Positions 23,909 to 32,100 of a stretch of DNA of 64,000 nucleotides are shown here, in pieces. Origin of the DNA: Poriferisodalis sp965221195. GTDB lineage: Bacteria > Actinomycetota > Acidimicrobiia > Acidimicrobiales > Poriferisodalaceae. The stretch's first letter is position 1. The number at the start of each line of letters is the position of its first letter. The stretch spans positions 1,736,001 through 1,800,000 of the forward strand of contig OZ244864.1 of the NCBI GenBank assembly GCA_965221195.1, read 5' to 3'. The position numbers were made by a program, and so were the translations under genes. The notes beneath the pieces are model-generated. The model ran no database searches and was not told the origin of the DNA. It worked only from the letters and a program-made list of their open reading frames with translations.

Positions 23909-24777
23909 TGGCTGTTGCCTCCTGGGTGCCCCGCAGCAACCTTGCTTGCGGCTGCGGGTGTTTCTGTTGGTGTGGCTGCGGGTGCTTGTGCCGGTGTAGC
24001 TGCGGGTGTGGTGTCGAGTGACGGCGGCAACGCGTCGATGATCTCGGCCGATCTCATCGACAGATGCGCCAGCCGACGCAAGTGCCGGATTAGCTCAAAT
24101 GGCCGCTCAGCCCAGACATGCCAACGGTTTGGGTCATCGGTGATGCCAGATTTTTTGTCAACCTTGTAGCGCAAACTGTCGATCGCCCACTCCAAGGGCG
24201 AGCGGCCCGACACTGTGTAGTTGTGACATTGCGGCGGTATGCCAACGAGTGAGCAGCGATCGTTGACGTGCAACACGCTGCGATCCGCAGCGGCCTTGCC
24301 GCGAACGCCTGCACCGACCTCGCGCCGTTGACCCCACCGCATCTGCTTGTCGATGCGATACGCCCCGTCGTCGGCGTCGCCCTCGCTAGCCACGCCATCT
24401 ACTCGACATTCCAGCGGTAGCTCTGGGCAGGTCTCATAACCCACATGAAGCGCCATGAGTTCTTGGCCTGCGGCTCGGAACGCCTCAAAGTCAGGCGCGA
24501 AAGGCACTCGCGGCAGATTGCGCTGAAGGTCGTGCCGGAAACGCTCACGCCAATCAGGCGCGTGCATTACCCCGTACAGGTACCCCCAGATGTCGTCTTT
24601 GGAGATGTCAGGGTCGTTGTAATGCTCACGGAACTGCTCAAGGCACCAATCTGTGACGTTGTCCTCCCACCCAACGGCTTCGGCTTCGAACAGTTTCGCC
24701 GAGGGTTGCGGGGGGGGGGGGGGGTCATCACTGTTTGAGGCTAGAGGCCGAGCGGGGCCAACCGCCGGACCAATCAC
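23905..24777 (-). CDS. Separate type ISP C-terminal (specificity) domain protein
   Basis: A 290-residue protein that resembles the C-terminal region of type ISP enzymes: NVTDWCLEQFREHYND, then ISKDDIWGYLYGVMHAPDWR, RNLPRVPFAPDFEAF, and the terminal SPLEWAIDSLRYKVDKKSGI followed by DDPNRW. In ordinary type ISP proteins this part follows the DLHxLxxGQ segment in the same chain; here it is its own gene, placed before the catalytic gene and overlapping its start by 4 nt. The N-terminus contains a proline run encoded by a 15-C tract, so the frame can be switched on or off. The start is GTG. The tail is Ala/Pro/Thr-rich. Confidence 0.8.
   Translation of the reverse strand: MIGPAVGPARPLASNSDDPPPPPQPSAKLFEAEAVGWEDNVTDWCLEQFREHYNDPDISKDDIWGYLYGVMHAPDWRERFRHDLQRNLPRVPFAPDFEAFRAAGQELMALHVGYETCPELPLECRVDGVASEGDADDGAYRIDKQMRWGQRREVGAGVRGKAAADRSVLHVNDRCSLVGIPPQCHNYTVSGRSPLEWAIDSLRYKVDKKSGITDDPNRWHVWAERPFELIRHLRRLAHLSMRSAEIIDALPPSLDTTPAATPAQAPAATPTETPAAASKVAAGHPGGNSQ
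24710..24724 (-). repeat. 15-C homopolymer near the start of the ISP C-terminal-domain gene
   Basis: Fifteen consecutive C on the coding strand about 18 codons after the GTG start, encoding the proline run after SNSDD. The flanks are GA before and GCAA after, the same as at the 16-C tract 5.6 kb away. No alternative start is visible between the tract and the conserved domain, so a length change should abolish the protein. Confidence 0.96.
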
Positions 24778-24870
24778 CGAGCCAAAAGCATGTAGCGAAC
24801 CCAGCCCTAGTGAACCCAGCGAACCCAGCCAGACTCCGGCAACAGCTAACAGCAGCGCCGGTGCTGCGTT

Positions 24871-24915
24871 GAATGATAATCATTCATGCTGTGAATGGAT
24901 ATCATTCATGCCGTG
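24871..24915. promoter_or_regulatory. Direct repeat of two inverted repeats between divergent genes (candidate operator)
   Basis: Two copies of a 23-bp sequence lie head to tail. The first contains GAATGATAATCATTC, palindromic except for its central base; the second contains GAATGGATATCATTC. The second copy covers the start codon of the DUF4143 ATPase gene. The core AATGATAATCATT resembles the Fur-box core, but an operator for a local regulator is equally possible. It lies between the type ISP operon and the divergent ATPase gene. Confidence 0.55.
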
Positions 24916-26136
24916 GATGAATTGCTGCATCCTCGGCTCCTCGGCCCGACACTCCAAGCACACCTCAGCGTGATGCCTGCGGTCGTCGTCACAGGGGCAC
25001 GCCAGACCGGCAAAAGCACCTTGGTGCGCGAGTTGCTGCCGGGCATCTGGCGGTACTTCACGCTGGACGATCTAGATACCCGCGATCTAGCGCGACGTGA
25101 TCCCCAAGCACTGGTCAGGCACCGAGATGCTGTCATCCTCGACGAGATCCAGCGCGAACCTAGGCTGCTGCACGCCGTCAAGCATGCCATCGATGAGCGC
25201 CGCCACACAGGGCGTTTTCTGCTGACCGGCTCGGCCAGTTTGCTGCTGATGCAGCAGGTGTCAGAGTCGTTGGCTGGCCGGGCGAGCTATCTGACCCTAT
25301 GGCCGATGACACGGCGCGAACAGCTCGGTTTTGGCACTTGCGGCATCTGGGAAGAGCTGCTGGCCACTCCCGATGAGCAGTGGCCTGATCTTGTGCGAGC
25401 CAGCCCAGGGGAACCTGCCGACTGGCGGTCGTGGGCTACTCGAGGTGGTTTTCCGACACCGGCGTTGCAGCTTTCTACGCAAGCCGAACGCAACATCTGG
25501 TTTGACGGGTACGTGCGCACCTACCTAGAGCGAGACCTGCTGGAGTTGTCGGCGGTTGCTTCGTTGCCCGACTTTCGTCGGCTGATGCGCGCAACGTGCC
25601 TGCGGCTAGGCGCGACATCAAATCAGACCGATCTCGGTCGAGACGTGGCGCTACCACAGGCGACGGTTCACCGCTACCTCAACCTCCTTGAGACCTCGCA
25701 CCTGCTGGTGCGTGTGCCGGCGTACTCGGTGAATCGAACAAAGCGCCTCATCAAGTCACCGAAGCTGTATTGGAGCGATGTGGGTTTGGCACTGTATTTG
25801 GCCCAACAGCACGAGCCGACCGGTGCTTGCTTGGAGAACTTGGTGCTCAGTGACTTGCTTGCGTGGCGCGAAACACGCTCACAGCCGACTGAAGTGTTTT
25901 ATTGGCGCACCGCGAGTGGTGCAGAAGTCGATTTTGTGGTTGAGACACCCAACGGGTTACTGCCGATTGAGATTAAGGCATCTGCGCGCCCGCGGCTTGG
26001 CGATGCTCGTCACCTGCGTCTGTTTCGTGCGGAGTACGACGGGCAGTGCAGGCCGGGCCTGCTGATAGGTGGCGGCGACAACGTCGAATGGCTTGCCCCC
26101 GATGTGCTGGCCGTGCCGTGGTGGCGGCTGATGTAG
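24895..26136 (+). CDS. AAA ATPase with DUF4143 domain
   Basis: A 413-residue protein with Walker A GARQTGKSTLVREL, Walker B AVILDEIQREPRLL, a sensor-like FLLTGSASLLLM, and a C-terminal DUF4143 part with the nuclease-like FYWRTASGAEVDFVVE and LLPIEIKASARP. DUF4143 ATPases are widespread in prokaryotes and poorly understood; many sit in defence or mobile regions. It is divergent from the type ISP operon and begins inside the inverted-repeat pair. Confidence 0.88.
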   Translation: MDIIHAVDELLHPRLLGPTLQAHLSVMPAVVVTGARQTGKSTLVRELLPGIWRYFTLDDLDTRDLARRDPQALVRHRDAVILDEIQREPRLLHAVKHAIDERRHTGRFLLTGSASLLLMQQVSESLAGRASYLTLWPMTRREQLGFGTCGIWEELLATPDEQWPDLVRASPGEPADWRSWATRGGFPTPALQLSTQAERNIWFDGYVRTYLERDLLELSAVASLPDFRRLMRATCLRLGATSNQTDLGRDVALPQATVHRYLNLLETSHLLVRVPAYSVNRTKRLIKSPKLYWSDVGLALYLAQQHEPTGACLENLVLSDLLAWRETRSQPTEVFYWRTASGAEVDFVVETPNGLLPIEIKASARPRLGDARHLRLFRAEYDGQCRPGLLIGGGDNVEWLAPDVLAVPWWRLM

Positions 26137-26161
26137 CAGGCAAACGCCAACTTGGCTGTGA

Positions 26162-27496
26162 TCAGCCGGCCAGCGAGAGCACTGCGTTGAGCGTGGCTTG
26201 GGCGCCGGCTTTGGCGTGAGAAGGCAGAATCGACTCCGCCTCGTTGTGCGAAAGCCCCCCAGCGCACGGAATAAACAACATTCCCGTCGGAGCCACCTTC
26301 GACACATAGCAGGCATCGTGGCCGGCACCTGAAGTGATGTCCATTGGTGCAAAGCCCGCCGCGGTTGCGCCTTCGCGCAGTGCCTCTACGACCGTCTGGT
26401 CGAAAGTAATCGGCGGCGAATACCAGATGGGCGTTATCTGCGGTTGAGGAATCGACCGACCGGTCACCTCGCTCGGGCTGCTGGACCCAACGTTGGACTG
26501 TTCGGCGAAACCAGATGTGTGCGCCGACTGTTGTGGCCCAAATGTTGCGCTGTTGGCAAAGGCCAGCAGCTCGTGATGCATGGCATCCAGTTCGGCCATC
26601 TCGGGGTGGCGCAAATCGACCGTCAAGTTGACGCAGCCAGCGACGGTATTGCGCGAACCGGCGCCAACCGACAAGGTGCCCACCGTGGCTCGTCCTTCGG
26701 GTGCGCGCCTGGCTGCTATCTCATCGGCTTCGCAAACCAGACGGGCAGCAGCCACCATCGCATCACGACGAAGCTCCATCGGCGTGCTGCCCGCATGGGC
26801 CGACTGCCCCTCGATGGTTACGTCGTACCAGCGGATGCCCTGCACACCAGTCACAGTGCCGAGCGCCACATCAGCAGCCTCCAAAATCGGCCCCTGCTCG
26901 ATGTGCGGCTCGATGTAGTACCCGATAGGTCGCCGACTTGAACCATCGGGAGCACCGCACGGCTCATCGCCCGCGTAACCGATGCGCGCAAGTTCGCCGC
27001 CAAGCGTGGTGCCGTCAACGCCCGGCGTGGCGAGTGTCTCGCTGAGATCAAAGGCGCCCGCATACACACCTGAGCCGATCATGGCCGGAGGGAACCGCGC
27101 ACCTTCCTCGTTCGTCCATGACACAACCTCAATCGGGGCAGCGGTCGTGACGCTGTGGTCGTTGAGCACTCGCAGCACTTCAAGGCCAACCATCACTCCG
27201 TACGCGCCGTCGTACTTTCCGCCGGTGGGCTGACTGTCAAGATGGCTGCCGATCACCACCGGCGCTCGCAGGCTGTCAGTTCCCTCGCGGCGGGCGAACA
27301 AATTGCCCATCTGATCAACGTGAACCGAACAGCCCAGTTCGCGCACCCACTTCACGAACAGATCGCGACCGGCTCGGTCTTCATCGGTCAACGCCACACG
27401 GGCGACCCCACCGGCAGGTGTTGCACCGATCTCGGCCAAGGTTTGAAGCGCCTCCCACAAACGCTCGCCGTTCACCAGATACGGACTCATGCTCAT
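26162..27496 (-). CDS. M20-family amidohydrolase (allantoate/N-carbamoyl-amino-acid hydrolase type)
   Basis: A 444-residue dinuclear metal hydrolase. Ligand motifs are IGSHLDSQPTGGKYDGAYGV (His and Asp), NEEGARFPPAM (bridging Glu), EPHIEQGP and the C-terminal GLSHNEAE. The sequence fits the hydantoinase/carbamoylase subgroup (carbamoyl-amino-acid hydrolase, ureidoglycolate or allantoate amidohydrolase); the substrate cannot be fixed. A Ser-rich insertion (near residue 340, TSGFAEQSNVGSSSPSE) precedes the C-terminal lobe. Its ATG lies 5 nt downstream of the gltD stop on the same strand. Confidence 0.87.
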   Translation of the reverse strand: MSMSPYLVNGERLWEALQTLAEIGATPAGGVARVALTDEDRAGRDLFVKWVRELGCSVHVDQMGNLFARREGTDSLRAPVVIGSHLDSQPTGGKYDGAYGVMVGLEVLRVLNDHSVTTAAPIEVVSWTNEEGARFPPAMIGSGVYAGAFDLSETLATPGVDGTTLGGELARIGYAGDEPCGAPDGSSRRPIGYYIEPHIEQGPILEAADVALGTVTGVQGIRWYDVTIEGQSAHAGSTPMELRRDAMVAAARLVCEADEIAARRAPEGRATVGTLSVGAGSRNTVAGCVNLTVDLRHPEMAELDAMHHELLAFANSATFGPQQSAHTSGFAEQSNVGSSSPSEVTGRSIPQPQITPIWYSPPITFDQTVVEALREGATAAGFAPMDITSGAGHDACYVSKVAPTGMLFIPCAGGLSHNEAESILPSHAKAGAQATLNAVLSLAG

Positions 27497-27501
27497 CGCT
27501 T

Positions 27502-28959
27502 TCAGTTGAGTGGGCGCTCGGAAGGCAAAATCGGCCGAGGAAGCGCCGTTACGCCCATCAAAGCCTCATCTACTGCGGCGGCGCAGGCTCGGCCCTCGGC
27601 AATGGCCCACACAATCAGGCTCTGCCCGCGACCCATGTCGCCGCACACCCACACATCATCAACGCTGGTGCGGTACTGATCGTCGCGCACCACGTTGGAG
27701 CGTTCGTCGGTCTGTACGCCGAGTTGAGCGAGCAGACCCTCACGCTGAGGGCCCAAGAAACCCATGGCCAGCAGCACCAAGTCGCATTCGAGTTCGAAGT
27801 CGGTGTCGTCTACTTTGGCAAACCGGCCGTCGCCGAACACCACTTCGTGTGCTCGCAAAGCTCGCACCGCTCCCGCTTCGTCGCCGAGGAACTCTTCTGT
27901 GTTCACCGAGTACACCCGGTCGCCGCCTTCCTCATGGGCTGAAGAAACCCGGTAGACCATCGGATACGTCGGCCACGGGTTGGCCGACGAACGCTCGTCG
28001 GGTGGTCGCGGCAAAATCTCAAACTGATGTACCGACGAAGCACCTTGACGATGCGCAGTGCCTAAGCAGTCGGCACCGGTATCGCCACCGCCGATGATCA
28101 CCACGCGTTTACCCGCTGCATTAATCGGTACGTCGGCAGCGTCAAGGTCTCCTTCTTGGGCCTTGTTGGCCCACGGCAGGTACTCCATGGCCTGATGGAT
28201 GCCACCCAACTCACGGCCCGGTATCGGCAGATCGCGCCACTCAGTAGCACCGCCGGCGAGCACCAGTGCGTCGAAATCGGCCTGTATATCTGCTGCGGGG
28301 AGGTCAACACCTACTTCGATGCCAGTGCGGAATTTTGTGCCCTCGGCGCTCATCTGGTCGAGCCGCCGTTCGATGTGACGCTTCTCCATCTTGAACTCGG
28401 GGATGCCGTAGCGGAGCAGACCACCGAGCCGATCAGCGCGCTCAAACACGGTGACGTCGTGGCCGGCGCGGGTCAGTTGCTGTGCCGCCGCTAGTCCAGC
28501 AGGCCCCGAACCCACCACTGCCACGCTGCGGCCAGAGCGCACGGCGGGCAGTTCGGGAACAACCCAGCCCATCTCGAATGCCTTGTCGATGATTGCTACT
28601 TCGACCTGCTTGATGGTGACCGGGTCGGCGTTGATGCCCAGCACGCAGGCACCCTCGCAGGGCGCGGGGCACAACCGACCGGTGAACTCGGGAAAGTTGT
28701 TGGTGGCGTGCAAGCGTTCGATGGCATCGTGCCAGCGGTCGCGGTAGACGAGGTCGTTCCAGTCGGGGATGATGTTGCCCAACGGGCAGCCCGAGTTGCA
28801 AAACGGCACTCCGCAATCCATGCATCGGCTGGCTTGAGCACGAAGGTCTTCGTCGGCAAACGGCTCGTACACCTCCCTCCAGTCGCGCAAGCGCACCGGC
28901 ACGGGACGCCGCGTCGGCAACTCTCGGTCGTGCCGCAGGAAGCCTCGAATGTCACCCAT
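27502..28959 (-). CDS. gltD: Glutamate synthase small (beta) subunit
   Basis: A 485-residue NADPH-linked subunit that passes electrons to GltB for glutamate synthesis. N-terminal iron-sulfur cysteines are in CMDCGVPFCNSGCPLGN and CPAPCEGACVLG, FAD binding is VVGSGPAGLAAAQQL, and NADPH binding is VIIGGGDTGADCLGTAHR. The start follows AGAGGCAGCGC, the same ribosome-binding word that recurs in the tandem repeat upstream. It is downstream of gltB on the same strand. Confidence 0.96.
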   Translation of the reverse strand: MGDIRGFLRHDRELPTRRPVPVRLRDWREVYEPFADEDLRAQASRCMDCGVPFCNSGCPLGNIIPDWNDLVYRDRWHDAIERLHATNNFPEFTGRLCPAPCEGACVLGINADPVTIKQVEVAIIDKAFEMGWVVPELPAVRSGRSVAVVGSGPAGLAAAQQLTRAGHDVTVFERADRLGGLLRYGIPEFKMEKRHIERRLDQMSAEGTKFRTGIEVGVDLPAADIQADFDALVLAGGATEWRDLPIPGRELGGIHQAMEYLPWANKAQEGDLDAADVPINAAGKRVVIIGGGDTGADCLGTAHRQGASSVHQFEILPRPPDERSSANPWPTYPMVYRVSSAHEEGGDRVYSVNTEEFLGDEAGAVRALRAHEVVFGDGRFAKVDDTDFELECDLVLLAMGFLGPQREGLLAQLGVQTDERSNVVRDDQYRTSVDDVWVCGDMGRGQSLIVWAIAEGRACAAAVDEALMGVTALPRPILPSERPLN

Positions 28960-29191
28960 GCGCTGCCTCTGTTCTGGTTTGCTGGCGGCAGCGTTGGGTT
29001 GTTGGCTGTGTTGTTAGGTGCTTATCCATGCGCTGCCTCTGTTCTGGTTTGCTGGCGGCAGCGTTGGGTTGCTGTTTGGTTTGTTGGTTGCGTCGTTGGT
29101 GCTTATCCATGCGCTGCCTCTGTTCTGGTTTGCTGGCGGCAGCGTTGGGTTGCTGTTTGGTTTGTTGGTTGCGTCGTTGGTGCTTATCCAT
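28957..29191 (-). repeat. Tandem repeat (81, 81 and 70 bp) between gltB and gltD
   Basis: Three units fill the gltB-gltD spacer. Each unit carries a copy of the gltB end, a ribosome-binding word (AGAGG) and an ATG. Two units are 81 bp and one has an 11-bp deletion. The 81-bp units are open in one frame and would encode a 27-residue repeating peptide (MDKHQRRNQQTKQQPN core) that ends at a TGA five bases after the gltD ATG. It could be an upstream coupling ORF or simply duplicated spacer. Confidence 0.93.
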
Positions 29192-32100
29192 GCGCTGCCG
29201 CCATGACTGCTTCGTCGGGGTCTTGACCGACTTCGGCGGCTGCTGCCCGTGCCTCAAGCACGCGCCGGTAATCCTTTGGCATAACTTTGCGGAAGTTCCG
29301 TAGCTCATAGCGCCAGCGGTCCAGTATGCGCCGAGCCGGATCCGAATCGGTCTCAGCAAGGTGTCGGCGCAGCAAAACGCGCACCGCCTGCGCATCGGCC
29401 TCGTCAAGCTGATGCTCCAGATCGACCATCTCCGAGTTCAGATTGCGCCAGAACACATCATCAGGGTCGTACACGAATGCAACGCCACCAGACATACCGG
29501 CACCGAAGTTGCGTCCGACATCCCCCAGCACCACAACCGCGCCGCCGGTCATGTATTCGCATGCGTGATCGCCCACTCCCTCAACTACGGCGAGGGCACC
29601 TGAGTTACGCACGCAGAACCGCTCGCCCACCGTTCCGCGAATGAACGCCTCACCACCAGTGGCCCCGTACAAAATCACATTGCCAGCGATGATGCTGTTT
29701 TCCGCCACGAAGTCCGGATGGACGTGCCTCGGGGGTCGCACAATGATGCGCCCGCCGGACAAGCCCTTGCCGACATAATCGTTCGCATCGCCGTAGAGCC
29801 GCATGGTGAGACCACGCGGCACAAACGCCCCGAAACTTTGACCAGCCGACCCAACGAACGTCAAGTCAACAGTGTCCTCAGCCAAGCTGTCGCCCTGTGC
29901 AGTGGTGATGCGATGGCCCAGCATGGTGCCGACGGTTCGGTTCACGTTGCTGATCGGCAGCTCGGCTCGTACCAGCTCGCGGCGTTCGATAGCCGGCGTC
30001 GCGATCTCGATGAGCCGCTGATCTAGCGCATTTTCCAAACCGTGATCTTGGCTCTGGGAGCAGTAACGGTCTTGTGGCCACGGTGTTTGCGGCTCCGCCA
30101 GAATCGGTAACAGGTCCAAGCCGTGGGCCTTCCAGTGAGCGACGGCCGTGGTGGTATCTAGCCGATCCACACGCCCGACCGCTTCGGTCAGCGACCGAAA
30201 ACCCAGCATCGCCAAGTACTCACGCACCTCCTCGGCGATGTACTCAAAGAAATTCACGACGAACTGGGGCTGTCCGCTGAAGCGTTTGCGCAGTTCACGG
30301 TTTTGGGTTGCGACCCCCACCGGGCAGGTGTCGAGATGGCAAACGCGCATCATGATGCAGCCCGAAACCACCAGCGGTGCAGTGGCAAAGCCGAACTCCT
30401 CGGCCCCCAGCAAAGCGGCGACGATGACATCGCGGCCGGTTTTGAGCTGCCCGTCGGTTTGCACGACGATGCGGTCACGTAGCCCGTTGAGCAGAAGCGT
30501 TTGCTGCGTTTCGGCGAGACCCAGCTCCCACGGCGCGCCGGCGTGCTTGAGCGAGGTGAGCGGCGACGCTCCGGTGCCGCCGTCGTGGCCGGAGATCAGC
30601 ACCACGTCAGCTTTTGCTTTTGAGACACCGGCGGCCACGGTGCCTACGCCTACCTCCGCGACCAGCTTGACGTGAACGCGCGCAGCGGGGTTGGAGTTCT
30701 TCAGATCAAAAATGAGTTGCTTGAGATCTTCTATTGAGTAGATGTCGTGATGAGGCGGCGGGCTGATGAGTCCGACACCGGGCGTTGAATGGCGGGTCTT
30801 GGCGATCCACGGCCAAACTTTCGGCCCCGGCAGTTGTCCGCCTTCGCCCGGCTTCGCCCCTTGAGCCATCTTGATCTGCAGATCATCCGCATTCGACAAG
30901 TACTCCGACGTAACACCGAAACGGCCTGATGCGACCTGTTTGATCGCTGAGCGCCGCAGATCACCGTTGGGGTCAGGCACATAACGTTCGGGGTCTTCGC
31001 CTCCTTCGCCGGTATTCGACTTCCCGCCGATGCGGTTCATGGCGATTGCCAGCGTCTCGTGAGCCTCCGCAGAGATAGAGCCGTAACTCATCGCGCCGGT
31101 GGAGAACCGCTTCACGATCTCACTAACCGGCTCGACTTCCTCAATGGGGATCGGACCCTGTGGCGACGGACGTAACTCAAATAGGCCCCGCAAAGTCGCC
31201 AGCTCGGTGGACTGATCGTCAACTAGGCGGGTGTATTCCTTGAAAACTTCATAGCGACCGGCGCGTGTGGAGTGCTGCAACTTGTAGACGGTCTCGGGGT
31301 TGAACAAGTGGTACTCGCCCTCGCGTCGCCACTGGTACTCACCGCCCGCCCACAGGTCGCGGTGCGCGACCTCAGTGGGATTGTCGAGGTGAGCGAACCG
31401 GTGACGCTCGGCCACCTCGGCTGCGAGTACATCTAGACCGACACCGCCGAGCTTGGATGTGGTGCCGCTGAAGTAGCGATCGATGAGGTCGGGCCCCAGA
31501 CCTACCGCTTCGAAGACCTGCGCGCCTGTGTAGCTGGCCACTGTCGATATCCCCATCTTGGACATCACCTTGAGCACACCTTTGGTGCAAGCCTTGACGT
31601 AGTTGCGTCTCGCAGTGCGTTCGTCAATGTCTGTGATGATGTCGTGACGCACCATGTCATCGATCGACTCGAAGGCCAAATAGGGATTGACGGCGCTGGC
31701 GCCGTAACCCAGCAGCAGCGCCATGTGATGCACTTCGCGTGCGTCTCCGCATTCGGTTACCAGCCCCACCTTGGTGCGGGTTTTGTTGCGCACCAAGTGG
31801 TGGTGAACGGCACCGGTCAACAGCAGAGAAGGAATCGGTGCGTTTTCTGCATCGCTGTAACGGTCGGACAAGATGACGATCTGTGATCCAGCAGCGATTG
31901 CTGCGTCAACTTGTCGGCATACGTCTTCGATGGCTTGTTGCATTCCCGCACCGCCCGCTGCGACCGGATACAGACCGTCGATAGCGAAAGGCCGGAATGG
32001 TTTTCTGCCTTGCGTACCGTTGTCGGAACCGTTCAAAGAATCGAAGTCTTCGTCGATGTAGAGGATCTTTGCGAGGTCGTCATTGGCAAGAATCGGCGAG

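Noticed and set aside
15600..26140. Insertion sequence or integrase carrying the defence island
   Set aside because: I saw no transposase, integrase, tRNA attachment site or terminal inverted repeats in this stretch.
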